Notes under the pieces: generated by a model
Database searches by the model: none
What the model saw: the letters and a program-made list of their open reading frames with translations, nothing else
What the model was told of the DNA's origin: nothing
Origin: JANQGH01 sp039177555
Lineage (GTDB): Bacteria; Pseudomonadota; Alphaproteobacteria; DSM-16000; Inquilinaceae
Assembly: GCA_039177555.1 (NCBI GenBank)
Contig: JBCDFV010000003.1
Coordinates: 124,001 to 188,000 of the forward strand
Direction of reading: 5' to 3'
DNA length: 64,000 nucleotides
Part shown: positions 1-8,170 of the stretch, one piece after another
How positions within the stretch are numbered: position 1 is the first letter of the stretch
How the letters are laid out: each line of letters opens with the position of its first letter
Made by a program: the position numbers and the translations under genes

Positions 1-1224
1 GGCAAGCGGGCCATCCTGGTCGTGGAAGAGGGCAATCCGGATTATCTGGAACAGGCCATCAATGCGGAGTTGCGCAAGGCCGACCTGCAGACCACCGTTA
101 TCGGCAAGGCCGTACTGCCCATGGCGGGCGAGTACACGGCCGAGGTGGTGCTGAACGGTCTGGTCGGGTTCCTGGAAGGCGCCGTGCCGACCGGCGTGGA
201 TCTCGCCGGCCTGGCGAATGAGCAGACGCGCGTCCAGGATTTGAAGGACCGTGCCGGCGCCCTGATCGGCGCACCCGTACCCAAACGGCCGCCGGGCTTT
301 TGCGTCGGCTGTCCCGAACGGCCGGTGTTCAGCGCCATGAAGCTGGTAGAACGACAGGTCGGCAAGCTGCACGTTTCCGCCGACATCGGCTGCCATAGCT
401 TCTCGACCCTGCCGCCCTTCAACATCGGCAATACCATCGTCGGCTATGGCCTGGGCCTGTCCAGCGCCTCGGCCATCGGGCCGGCGTTCGGCGACAAGCG
501 CACGATCACGGTCATGGGCGATGGCGGGTTCTGGCACAACGGCCTGACCTCCGGCGTCGGCCAGGCCGTCTTCAACAAGGAAGACGGCGTGCTGGTGATC
601 ATGAACAACGGCTACACCTCCGCCACCGGCCAGCAGGACATCCCGTCCAGCAAGGGGCCGGACGGCGCGCCGATGGCCATGTCGATCAAGCGGGCGCTGA
701 AGACCATGGGCGTCAAACGTGTCAGCCTGCGCAGCACCTACGGCGTCGGGCCGATGGTCAAGGCGTTGCGCCGGGCAGTGACGACCAAGGACAAGGGCCT
801 GCAGGTGATCATCGCCGACGGCGAATGCCAGTTGGCGCGCCAGCGGCGGATCAAGCCGGCACGACGCAAGGCGCTGGCGGAAGGCAAGCGGGTCGTGCGC
901 ACGCGCTACGGCGTCGACGAGGCGACCTGCACGGGCGACCATTCCTGCATCCGCCTGTCCGGCTGCCCGTCCTTGACCATCAAGGAGAACCCGGACCCGC
1001 TGCGCGACGACCCGGTGGCGTCCGTGAACAATGACTGCGTCGGCTGCGGCCTGTGCGGCGAGGTGGCGGACGCCGCCGTGCTTTGCCCTTCCTTCTACCG
1101 CGCGGACATCGTCAGCAATCCCAATGGCTGGGACCGTGCGATCGACTCGGTACGGCGGGGCTGGATCGGCCTGCTGCAGCGCCTGGCCCGGCCGCGCCAC
1201 CAGTTGGCGCAGCCCGCCGAATAG
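1..1224 (+). CDS. iorA: Indolepyruvate ferredoxin oxidoreductase, alpha subunit (5'-truncated by window edge)
   Basis: Only the C-terminal 407 residues are inside the window; the frame is open from base 1. The enzyme family oxidatively decarboxylates aryl 2-oxo acids to acyl-CoA using TPP and iron-sulfur clusters. Visible are a CVGC motif near residue 100, a TPP-pyrophosphate site GDGG at about 173-176 followed by NNGYT at about 202-206, and a C-terminal ferredoxin-like domain at about 305-365 with eight or more cysteines in CxxxxxC and CxxCxxC spacing. The stop lies 2 nt before iorB, so the two subunits are co-translated. The family assignment is firm; the actual 2-oxo acid is not known. Confidence 0.93.
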   Translation, partial: GKRAILVVEEGNPDYLEQAINAELRKADLQTTVIGKAVLPMAGEYTAEVVLNGLVGFLEGAVPTGVDLAGLANEQTRVQDLKDRAGALIGAPVPKRPPGFCVGCPERPVFSAMKLVERQVGKLHVSADIGCHSFSTLPPFNIGNTIVGYGLGLSSASAIGPAFGDKRTITVMGDGGFWHNGLTSGVGQAVFNKEDGVLVIMNNGYTSATGQQDIPSSKGPDGAPMAMSIKRALKTMGVKRVSLRSTYGVGPMVKALRRAVTTKDKGLQVIIADGECQLARQRRIKPARRKALAEGKRVVRTRYGVDEATCTGDHSCIRLSGCPSLTIKENPDPLRDDPVASVNNDCVGCGLCGEVADAAVLCPSFYRADIVSNPNGWDRAIDSVRRGWIGLLQRLARPRHQLAQPAE

Positions 1225-1226
1225 CG

Positions 1227-2768
1227 ATGTCGGACGACGCCCAGCCGATCTCGATCCTGATCGCCGCGCTCGGCGGCGAGGGCGGCGGCGTGCTGACCGG
1301 CTGGCTGGTCGATGCGGCGATGCGGTCCGACCTGCCGGTGCAAAGCATCTCGACGCCGGGCGTTGCCCAGCGCACCGGTGCTACGACCTACTATGTCGAG
1401 ATCTATCCTGAGACCAACGCCTCGCTCGACGGCAAGCGGCCGGTGCTGGCGCTCTATCCCAGCCCAGGCGCGGTCGACATCATGGTGGCGTCGGAGCTGA
1501 TCGAGGCCGGGCGGGCGCTGGAAAACGGCTACATCGCGCCGGACCGCACCACCCTGATCGCCGCGACCCACCGGGTCTATGCCGTGGCGGAGAAGTCCGC
1601 CATGGCCGACGGACGGTTCGACGAACAGCGCGTGCTGCGCGCCGCGCGTGAGATGCCGCAGCGGGCGATCCTGATGGACCTGACCCGCAATCCGGAAACG
1701 CGCTCACTTATCTTGAACTCGGTGCTGCTGGGGGCGATTGCCGGCAGCGAGCGGCTGCCGATCGACACCGAGACCTTCCGCGACGCCATCCGCCATGCCG
1801 GCAAGATGGTCGACGCCAATTTGACCGCCTTCGAATACGGCCTCAGCCTCGCACGCGGCGCCATACGGCAGGCTGAGCCCGAACCTGAGCTCGAACCGCC
1901 CGCGATTGCTCCGCGCGGCCTGCAGGCGCTCGTCAGCGATGCCGCGCACAGTTTTCCCGCCGACGCCCTGACGGTGGTCGAACTGGGGCTGGAGCGCACG
2001 GCCGACTGGCACAATCTGCGCTACGCTAGGCGCTATCTCGATCGACTGAAGCCCGTCCTGGAAACCGAACGCCGGGTCAGCCACAGCGAACTCTTCCCCT
2101 TAACGGCAGAGGTCGCGCGCCATCTGGCCCTTTGGATGACGTACGAGGATCTGATCCGGGTCGCGGATCTGAAGACCCGCGCCGACCGGTTCGCCAAGAT
2201 CCGCGCCGAGGTGCGAGCCAAGCCGGACGAGCCGGTGCGCACGCGGGAGTTCATGAAGCCCGGCGTGGAAGAGGTCGCCTCGCTGCTGCCCGGCTTTCTC
2301 GCCCGGCCGCTCATACGCTGGGCCGATCGGCGGAACCTGACCCACCGGCTGCACGTACCCATGCGCCTGACCTCCAGCAGCGCCTTCGGCTTCACGCTCA
2401 TCTGGCTCTTGGCGCGCATGCGCTGGCTGCGTCCCTACGGTTCTCGCTTTGCGGAAGAACAGGCGGCCATCGATAACTGGCTGGACACGGTTCGGCGCCT
2501 GGCCGACCGGTCGCCGGACCTGGCACAGGAGGTCGCGCGCCTGCCGCGCCTGATCAAGGGCTACAGCGACACCCACCGGCGCGGCCTCGCCAACTATCGG
2601 GCCATCATGGACGGTCTGGTCGTGCCCTTGCTGGCCGGCGCTGGCGCGGACGACGCCGAAGCGGCGGCGCGCATCGCCGAGGCCCGCAAGGCGGCCTTGA
2701 AGGACCCGGACGGCGACGCCCTTGCACAGGCGCTGCAGCCCGTTCCAAATGACATCGCGGCTCAATAG
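1227..2768 (+). CDS. iorB: Indolepyruvate oxidoreductase subunit beta family protein (long, two-domain form)
   Basis: The product is 513 aa, much longer than the roughly 200-aa archaeal IorB. The N-terminal 200 residues are the gamma-type 2-oxoacid oxidoreductase domain, with a glycine-rich GGEGGGVL at residues 16-23 and the PGVAQRTG motif near 50. The remaining 300 residues form the extra C-terminal domain seen in the proteobacterial 'beta family' proteins (DUF6537-like, from memory). The ATG at 1227 follows the iorA stop directly; the longer upstream open frame lies inside iorA and is rejected. Together with iorA it forms the complete oxidoreductase, which should need a CoA-dependent reaction and a ferredoxin partner. 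Confidence 0.9.
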   Translation: MSDDAQPISILIAALGGEGGGVLTGWLVDAAMRSDLPVQSISTPGVAQRTGATTYYVEIYPETNASLDGKRPVLALYPSPGAVDIMVASELIEAGRALENGYIAPDRTTLIAATHRVYAVAEKSAMADGRFDEQRVLRAAREMPQRAILMDLTRNPETRSLILNSVLLGAIAGSERLPIDTETFRDAIRHAGKMVDANLTAFEYGLSLARGAIRQAEPEPELEPPAIAPRGLQALVSDAAHSFPADALTVVELGLERTADWHNLRYARRYLDRLKPVLETERRVSHSELFPLTAEVARHLALWMTYEDLIRVADLKTRADRFAKIRAEVRAKPDEPVRTREFMKPGVEEVASLLPGFLARPLIRWADRRNLTHRLHVPMRLTSSSAFGFTLIWLLARMRWLRPYGSRFAEEQAAIDNWLDTVRRLADRSPDLAQEVARLPRLIKGYSDTHRRGLANYRAIMDGLVVPLLAGAGADDAEAAARIAEARKAALKDPDGDALAQALQPVPNDIAAQ

Positions 2769-2835
2769 CCGAAGCCATCGCGATCAACCGAGACCACCAA
2801 CCATCACCCCCAACCAAAACCAAAGGGAGGATTTC

Positions 2836-3810
2836 ATGATCACCAAACACCTGCTTGCTAGCCTGGCCGCCGTGTCGGTCGCGTTCGGCGCCATCGCGGC
2901 CTCGGCCCAGGAAACAACCCTGCGCGGCGTCTCCGCCTTCGCCCAGGGCACCACCTTCTCCCAGCCATGGGAGGCGTTTGTCGAGCGGGTGAACGAGACC
3001 GGCGGCGGCGTCATCCAGATCGACTATATCGGCGGGCCGGAGGCGGTACCGCCGTTCGAGACCGGCAATGCGGTCCAGTCCGGCGTCGTTGACATCGCCA
3101 ACGTCACCTCGGCCTTCTATCCCAACCTGCTGCCCGCCGGCGGCGCCCTGAAGCTGGCCACCAACTCCATCCAGGACCAGCGCGCCAATGGCTGCTACGA
3201 CCTGATCAACGACATGCATCGCGAGCAGGTGAACGCGCATTTCCTGGCACGCACCGGCGACGGCATTCCGTTCCACCTTTATCTGACCCAGCCGATCGAC
3301 GGGCCGGACCTGTCGGGCCTGACCATCCGCACCACGCCGGTCTACCGCGCCTTTTTCACCGAGCTGGGCGCCAATCTGGTGCAGACCGCGCCGGGCGAGG
3401 TCTATTCGGCCTTGGAGCGCGGCGCCATCGACGGTTATGGCTGGCCGGTCCAAGGCATGCTCGATCTCGGCTGGGAGGAGCAGACGACCCACCGGGTCGA
3501 TCCCGGCTTCTACCAGGTGGACGTGAACATCCTGGTCAATCTCGACGTCTGGGACGGCCTCACCGACGAGCAGAGGGGCGTGCTGGAACAGGCCGCGGCC
3601 TGGGTCGAGGGCGAGAATGCCAACAATGAGGGCATCAATGCCAACGAGCGCGCCGCCCAAGAGGCCGCCGGCATCGAAGTCATCCAATTCGATGACGCGC
3701 AAACCGCCGCCTGGCTGCAGAGCGCGCAGGACGCCGGCTGGGCCGAGGTGGCGGAGATCGACCCCGACGCCGTGGCCGCGCTGCGTGGCTGCCTGACCGA
3801 CGCGGGCTGA
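2836..3810 (+). CDS. TRAP transporter solute-binding protein (DctP type)
   Basis: This is a 324-aa periplasmic binding protein. A signal peptide covers about residues 1-24 (basic MITKH, hydrophobic core, ASA cleavage region). The DctP hallmarks are present: the IRTTPVYR segment holding the conserved carboxylate-binding Arg, then a QTAPGEVYSALERG helix and the GYGWP segment. A strong ribosome-binding site AAAGGGAGG sits at 2822-2830, five bases before the ATG at 2836, which decides the start over upstream in-frame codons. It captures an organic acid; its place directly behind iorAB suggests an aromatic 2-oxo acid or precursor. A strong stem-loop follows the gene. Confidence 0.9.
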   Translation: MITKHLLASLAAVSVAFGAIAASAQETTLRGVSAFAQGTTFSQPWEAFVERVNETGGGVIQIDYIGGPEAVPPFETGNAVQSGVVDIANVTSAFYPNLLPAGGALKLATNSIQDQRANGCYDLINDMHREQVNAHFLARTGDGIPFHLYLTQPIDGPDLSGLTIRTTPVYRAFFTELGANLVQTAPGEVYSALERGAIDGYGWPVQGMLDLGWEEQTTHRVDPGFYQVDVNILVNLDVWDGLTDEQRGVLEQAAAWVEGENANNEGINANERAAQEAAGIEVIQFDDAQTAAWLQSAQDAGWAEVAEIDPDAVAALRGCLTDAG

Positions 3811-3819
3811 TCTGATCTT

Positions 3820-3855
3820 GGGCCGGGCGGGCCGCCTCCAGGCCACGCCCGGCCC
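3820..3855 (+). terminator. Stem-loop between TRAP binding-protein gene and permease genes
   Basis: A perfect 10-bp inverted repeat, GGGCCGGGCG at 3820-3829 and CGCCCGGCCC at 3846-3855, encloses a 16-nt loop. No T-run follows, so it is more likely an mRNA-stabilising or partial-attenuation hairpin that raises binding-protein output above that of the permeases than a full terminator. Confidence 0.55.
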
Positions 3856-3865
3856 CACCTTCCTC

Positions 3866-4360
3866 ATGCCAATCCTCAAAACCCTGTATCTGCGTTTTCT
3901 CGGCCTGATGGCGGGGATCGCGGCCGCCATCTTTGCCGGCATCGCGATCGCCATTCCGGTGAACGTGCTGCTGCGCAACGCGTTTTCGACCGGCATTCCC
4001 GGCGTGCTGGACGGGGTCGAGTATGGCCTGTTGGCCGCGACCTTCCTGGCCGCGCCCTGGGTGCTGGCGCGCGATGCCCATGTCTCGGTCGACATCTTCG
4101 CCGCCGCCTTCGGCCGCGCCCGCCCGGCGCTCGACCGGCTGGTCAATCTGCTCGGCGCCGCGCTGGCGCTGATCTTCCTCTACTACTCGTTGGAGGCCAC
4201 GCTGATCTCCGCTGCGCGCGGCAGCATGGTGCGCCAGACCCTGGTGTTTCCCGAATGGTGGGCGCTGGCGGTGATGCCGTTTTCCATGGCCTTCATCGCG
4301 ATCGAGTTCGTGCGCCGCGCGCTGCGCCGCCGCGATCAGCGGCAAATGATCGGACTGTAA
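3866..4360 (+). CDS. TRAP transporter small permease (DctQ type)
   Basis: This is a 164-aa membrane protein with four predicted membrane segments, roughly residues 8-33, 45-62 (LLAATFLAAPWVLA), 87-108 and 128-150, the DctQ topology. The conserved small-permease feature RDAHVSVDIF follows the second segment. I place the start at the ATG 3866; a TTG at 3818 would begin inside the stem-loop and add 16 residues lacking family character. It pairs with the large permease, whose ATG lies 5 nt after this stop. Confidence 0.88.
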   Translation: MPILKTLYLRFLGLMAGIAAAIFAGIAIAIPVNVLLRNAFSTGIPGVLDGVEYGLLAATFLAAPWVLARDAHVSVDIFAAAFGRARPALDRLVNLLGAALALIFLYYSLEATLISAARGSMVRQTLVFPEWWALAVMPFSMAFIAIEFVRRALRRRDQRQMIGL

Positions 4361-4365
4361 CCACC

Positions 4366-5679
4366 ATGGATTGGGCCGGCGTTCTGATCCTGATGCTGGG
4401 CGCGCTGTGCGTCTTGCTGATGCTCGGCCTGCCGGTGGCGTTTGCCTTTATCGCGGTGAATATCGGCGGCGCCTTCTTCATCCTGGGCGGCGAGAACGGC
4501 CTGATCCAGATGACCCGCAACGCCGCCAGCTCGCTGACCAGCTTCCAGTTGGCGCCGATCCCGCTGTTCATCCTGATGGGCGAGATCCTGTTTCACAGCG
4601 GCATCGCCTATCGCGCCATCGACGCCATAGAACGCGTGATCACCCGCCTGCCCGGCCGCATGGCGCTGGTCTCGGTCGCCGGCGGCACGGTGTTTTCCGC
4701 GCTGTCCGGCTCGACCATCGCCAACACGGCCATGCTGGGCTCCACCCTGCTGCCGGACATGCTCAAACGCGGCTATCACCCGTCCATGGCCATGGGGCCT
4801 ATCATGGCCTCAGGCGCCATTGCCATGCTGATCCCGCCCTCCGCGCTCGCCGTGCTTCTGGGCAGCCTGGCCGGCATGTCGATCGCTCAGTTGCTGGTCG
4901 CGGGCATCTTGCCGGCCTTGATCCTGGCCGCCCTGTTCACGCTCTACATCATCACCCGCGCCCTGATGGACCCGGGCCTGGCGCCGGCCGACGACCCGGC
5001 GCGCCTGGGCCTCAAGGAACGCTGGCGGCCCTTCATCCGCTACGTCCTGCCGCTGTTCGGCATTTTCCTGGTCGTGATCGGCGGCCTGCTCGCCGGCCTG
5101 GCGACGCCGACGGAGTCCGCGGCGCTGGGCTGCGTCGCCGCCGTGATCGCCGCCGCCAGCTATCGCTCGCTCACCTGGATTGGCCTGAAAAAGGCGTTGA
5201 TGGAGACGGTGAAGATCTCGGTGATGATCCTGTTCATCATCGTCGCGTCCCAGACCTTCAGTCAGATCCTGTCCTTCTCCGGTGCCACCAGCGGCCTGAT
5301 CCGCACCATCGAGGGTCTTGCCCTGGACCCGACCACGATCCTGATCGCGATCATCCTGATCCTCTTGTTCCTCGGCTGTTTCATCGACCAGGTCTCGATG
5401 ATGATGGTGACGATCCCGATCTTCGTGCCCCTGGCGGACGCCGTCGGCATCGACCTGCTGGTGCTCGGCGTCGTCTACCTGCTGACCATGGAAATCGGCC
5501 TCCTGACCCCGCCCTTCGGCCTCCTGCTGTTCGTCATGAAGGGCGTGGCACCGCCGACCATCGGCATGGGCCAGATCTACCGCGCCGTCACCCCGTTCGT
5601 GATCATCAAGCTGGCCGTGCTGACCCTCATCGTACTGTTCCCCCAGATCGGCACCATCCTGCCGGAGGTCATGCGATGA
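4366..5679 (+). CDS. TRAP transporter large permease (DctM type)
   Basis: The product is 437 aa, the usual DctM size, almost entirely hydrophobic with about 11-12 membrane segments. Family signatures include the PLFILMGEIL segment, SGSTIANTAMLGSTLLP, MLIPPSALAVLLG, and near the C-terminus MEIGLLTPPFGLLLF. It is the Na+-coupled translocating subunit working with the upstream small permease and binding protein. The stop overlaps the start of the MarR gene as ATGA, so regulator and transporter are translationally coupled. Confidence 0.92.
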   Translation: MDWAGVLILMLGALCVLLMLGLPVAFAFIAVNIGGAFFILGGENGLIQMTRNAASSLTSFQLAPIPLFILMGEILFHSGIAYRAIDAIERVITRLPGRMALVSVAGGTVFSALSGSTIANTAMLGSTLLPDMLKRGYHPSMAMGPIMASGAIAMLIPPSALAVLLGSLAGMSIAQLLVAGILPALILAALFTLYIITRALMDPGLAPADDPARLGLKERWRPFIRYVLPLFGIFLVVIGGLLAGLATPTESAALGCVAAVIAAASYRSLTWIGLKKALMETVKISVMILFIIVASQTFSQILSFSGATSGLIRTIEGLALDPTTILIAIILILLFLGCFIDQVSMMMVTIPIFVPLADAVGIDLLVLGVVYLLTMEIGLLTPPFGLLLFVMKGVAPPTIGMGQIYRAVTPFVIIKLAVLTLIVLFPQIGTILPEVMR

Positions 5680-6200
5680 CCGCCGACGCGCCCCGGCCTG
5701 CCAAGCGCCGCGCGCCGCAACCCGACGCACCCGCTGAGCCAACGGCATCCACCGAGCCCGACCCTTACGCCGACCTCGACCAGTTCCTGCCCTACCTCCT
5801 AAACCGGGTCATGGGCCGCATGAACCAACTGCTGGCCGAACGCCTGAAACGCCACGGCATCAGCTTCCAGGAATGGCGCGTCTTGCTCGTGTTGGCCAAC
5901 AAGGGCCCCCGGACCATTCGAACCTTAAGCGAAGACACCATCATCCCCCACTCCACCCTCAGCCGCATGCTCGACCGGATGCAGCGGCATGGGCTGGTGG
6001 TGCGGGCGGTGTCGGAGGCCGATGCGCGGACGGTGACGATTGCGGTGACGCGGGCGGGGGCAGAGCTGTTTGGTGCCGTCCGGCATCATGGGTTGGCTGT
6101 GTTGGAACAGGCATTGGAAAACCTGAACGATGCTGAACTGTTAGTACTCCGAGGATTGGCAAACCGAATAGCGGGAAATCTTGGGCTGCTTGAACGTTAA
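5676..6200 (+). CDS. MarR-family transcriptional regulator
   Basis: The product is 174 aa. Residues 1-35 are a proline- and alanine-rich low-complexity tail; a winged helix-turn-helix follows (about 50-135), with the recognition-helix region HSTLSRMLDRMQRHGL and a wing containing DARTVTI. The C-terminal helix carries the dimer interface. It is the last gene of the iorAB-TRAP operon and overlaps the permease gene by 4 nt. MarR proteins commonly sense aromatic acids, which fits an operon for aryl 2-oxo acids; autoregulation is an inference. Confidence 0.9.
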   Translation: MTADAPRPAKRRAPQPDAPAEPTASTEPDPYADLDQFLPYLLNRVMGRMNQLLAERLKRHGISFQEWRVLLVLANKGPRTIRTLSEDTIIPHSTLSRMLDRMQRHGLVVRAVSEADARTVTIAVTRAGAELFGAVRHHGLAVLEQALENLNDAELLVLRGLANRIAGNLGLLER

Positions 6201-6304
6201 TGAACTCGGCTAGCCAGCTAACGTCTACTCGATCACACATTGGTTGTTGGAGGATCGTTCGGATTTCGGCTGAACCTTACAGTAGAACTGCTACTTTGAT
6301 TATT

Positions 6305-7207
6305 TTAGCGAGCAAATCTCTGCCTTGATACCTCTAATATAAAGAGTTTCTTAACCCTACCGGAACGACTCACGCTAACTAAAGCTTTGATGTTTATGAT
6401 CCCACTTTCTAAGCTTCTGTCGCGTGCGTTTGTGGATAAGCTATCTACTATTGTTGAGATATCGTCTCCGCTTCTGCAGTTCTCAGACAACTCAAAAGGA
6501 ACCGGCCTATTGTAATCCGGCACAAAAACTCGACCCCTGAAGGTATTAATATTGTAGCTAGATATCTTTCCTTCGATCTCGGTAGGGTCTTCATATTGGT
6601 ACGTATACTGAACGTGTTCGTAGGTCACGATGTCAAGTGGGTGGCCTAAGGCCACAAATCGCCCAGCCTTCATCGCCGAAATCTTGGCTTTGTCAGCAGT
6701 TCCAGATTTGATTATCGGACGATGCATCTCCCGAACAGGAACTTCAACCTTCTCAACGATCGAATCAAACCGCGTCTCATCCAGAACCGGTACCTCCGCC
6801 CTAGACATTTGAAGCGCGCGGTAGCTTTGCCCAAGCGACTTTTCGTAATCTACGTTGAACCCAAGTGTCCGAGATACAACGAAGTCGTATGCACTGTGGA
6901 TCAGGTGGCCAATAGGGGTGTCCTTTGGGCGTGTCCCGGCATAAATCACCCCGCCAATCAACCCACCGACTACTGTTGCGATGATCTCCCAGGACCCTTC
7001 GTTCGGCGGTTCAGCTAGAATCCTCGCGCCCTTTAGAGAAGGTGCTTGAGTAATTACTTCGTCATTCAGAACTAAATGAGTTGTAAGGGCAAGTGATCTT
7101 TGGAATCCCAACAGGGCTTGGGAAACGTCGTAAAAGTCAATCTCCTGATCTTCCGCATTTGAACCCTCAAACGAAAACCGAAAACTGACTGCAAACTCCG
7201 GCATCAT
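6305..7207 (-). CDS. Conserved-looking hypothetical protein, A+T-rich
   Basis: I do not recognise a characterised family. The 300-aa product starts with MMPEFAVSFRFSFEG, has a helical segment GFQRSLALTTHLVLN at about residues 34-49, and a glycine-rich hydrophobic stretch at about 74-91 that could be a membrane hairpin or buried segment. Start choice: ATG 7207 (or 7204), preceded by GAGG 3-6 nt upstream on the minus strand; a GTG at 7246 would add 13 residues. Base composition and codon use are clearly A+T-richer than all neighbours, and it sits beside a transposase relic, so recent acquisition is likely. No partner gene is visible. Confidence 0.65.
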   Translation of the reverse strand: MMPEFAVSFRFSFEGSNAEDQEIDFYDVSQALLGFQRSLALTTHLVLNDEVITQAPSLKGARILAEPPNEGSWEIIATVVGGLIGGVIYAGTRPKDTPIGHLIHSAYDFVVSRTLGFNVDYEKSLGQSYRALQMSRAEVPVLDETRFDSIVEKVEVPVREMHRPIIKSGTADKAKISAMKAGRFVALGHPLDIVTYEHVQYTYQYEDPTEIEGKISSYNINTFRGRVFVPDYNRPVPFELSENCRSGDDISTIVDSLSTNARDRSLESGIINIKALVSVSRSGRVKKLFILEVSRQRFAR

Positions 7208-7316
7208 TGGCCTCGAAAGGAAAAAAGAAGATGATTTGTGCGGCACATTGAAGGAGAAAAAACCTACTGATTTTTTCTTATATAGGCAAACAGACTATTT
7301 TTGACTTTGCCCGAAT

Positions 7317-7367
7317 CCTGGAATTACCTGGAATTGCCTGGAATTACGGTGACGGAATTACGGTGAC
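7317..7367. repeat. Short tandem repeats at the edge of a transposase relic
   Basis: Three 10-bp units of CCTGGAATT(A/G) run head to tail at 7317-7346. Overlapping their end, a 13-bp unit GAATTACGGTGAC occurs twice, at 7341-7353 and 7355-7367. The second copy leads straight into the left inverted repeat of the transposase relic. Confidence 0.8.
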
Positions 7368-7504
7368 AGTTTACTAAATCCCCAAACCGTGCTCCACTCG
7401 CGCCATGGCCCGACTTGCCCGCCCCGTTGTTACCGGACTGCCACACCACGTGACCCAGCGCGGCAATCGGCGTAGCCTAAATAGAGATTTTGTAAACTGT
7501 CACC
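7362..7504. mobile_element. Inverted-repeat-bounded remnant of a REP-associated (RAYT/Y1) element
   Basis: The 19-bp sequence at 7362-7380 (GGTGACAGTTTACTAAATC) recurs inverted at 7486-7504 with 18 of 19 bases matching. Between them lies the start of a Y1-type transposase gene. The layout is that of an internally deleted element about 143 bp long that kept both ends, which could still be mobilised in trans by an intact RAYT elsewhere in the genome. Confidence 0.7.
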
Positions 7505-7515
7505 ATAATCTTTAA
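7405..7515 (+). pseudogene. N-terminal fragment of REP-associated tyrosine transposase (RAYT)
   Basis: The 36-codon frame begins MARLARPVVTGLPHHVTQRG, the standard N-terminus of IS200-like Y1/RAYT transposases, whose HxH-type metal motif lies further on. Homology stops after about 23 residues (GNRR); the frame then runs into the right inverted repeat and ends at TAA 7513-7515. The catalytic Tyr and the His-hydrophobic-His core are absent, so the protein cannot function. Confidence 0.85.
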
Positions 7516-7622
7516 TCCGCAATCTCGTTGCTGGGCTTGCGATTAAGGCAGGTCCGTCTCACCCGCACTCCTCGAAGGATCGGGGTTGGCGCTCCGCCGA
7601 CCCGACCCAAACGCCGCCGCCA

Positions 7623-7937
7623 TCAAAGGCCCGGGATCTCGCAGCCGTCGCGGGTGTACACCTGGGTCACGGTGCCCGACCGGCTGAGGGAGGCGACGAC
7701 CCAGCCTTGCGGGCACTGGTCGACCCGTATCCACGCCGTGCTGCTGCGGGCGCGGCCATCGGACCCCTCGTTAGAATAAATGTTCATCTCGCTCACCTGA
7801 TCCCGCTGGATCCCGCGTTCCGCCAACGCCTGATAGACAGTGTCCTCCCGAGACGTGGCGAAGGAGGGTTGAGGTGCGGCCAAGGCAACCGCCATCAGCG
7901 CGACCAGGAACAGTGCAATCAATCTGCCTGATACCAT
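7623..7937 (-). CDS. Small secreted protein of unknown function
   Basis: The product is 104 aa from the ATG at 7937; an in-frame upstream ATG at 7958 would add seven charged residues. A clear signal peptide (VSGRLIALFLVALMAVALA, cleavage near APQPSFA) leaves a mature domain of about 78 residues with two cysteines (DQCPQG, RDGCEIPG) that could form a disulfide in the periplasm. No family recognised. It stands alone between the transposase relic and a solute-binding-protein gene and is transcribed away from the latter. Confidence 0.6.
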   Translation of the reverse strand: MVSGRLIALFLVALMAVALAAPQPSFATSREDTVYQALAERGIQRDQVSEMNIYSNEGSDGRARSSTAWIRVDQCPQGWVVASLSRSGTVTQVYTRDGCEIPGL

Positions 7938-8170
7938 TGTTTTTCTTTCTAAATTCAAATGACTATGTGTCCTTACAGGTAGCGTGTCCGCCGCTCATTT
8001 CCAGGGTCCAGTTAGGTCAATACCGCCGCTGGTCGCCGGCACGCTGTGCCGCGCCGGAACACAGGCTCCGCCGTCAGAGCTGCCCGGCACGGGGTTGAGA
8101 CGGGTCCGTCTTAGCGTTACCTCTTTTCGACACGATCGTGAGGTCGTGAGATGAGATGGGAACAGGCGCA

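Noticed and set aside
2605..4146. Long open frame of about 513 codons on the minus strand across the first TRAP genes
   Set aside because: It mirrors three well-supported plus-strand genes, has a low-complexity basic/glutamine-rich translation and no family motif; such antisense frames are expected in G+C-rich DNA.
4371..5675. Upstream extension of the MarR frame through the whole TRAP permease gene
   Set aside because: The translation is a repetitive Arg/Pro/Asp-rich shadow of the permease; the real gene begins at the ATG 5676 in the ATGA overlap.
7279..7284. TATATA as -10 element for the A+T-rich hypothetical gene
   Set aside because: On the minus strand no -35-like hexamer lies 16-18 bp upstream; an A+T-rich gap produces such hits by chance.
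7317..7346. Possible CRISPR array from the repeated CCTGGAATT units
   Set aside because: Units are 10 bp, directly abutting and without spacers; no cas genes are near.
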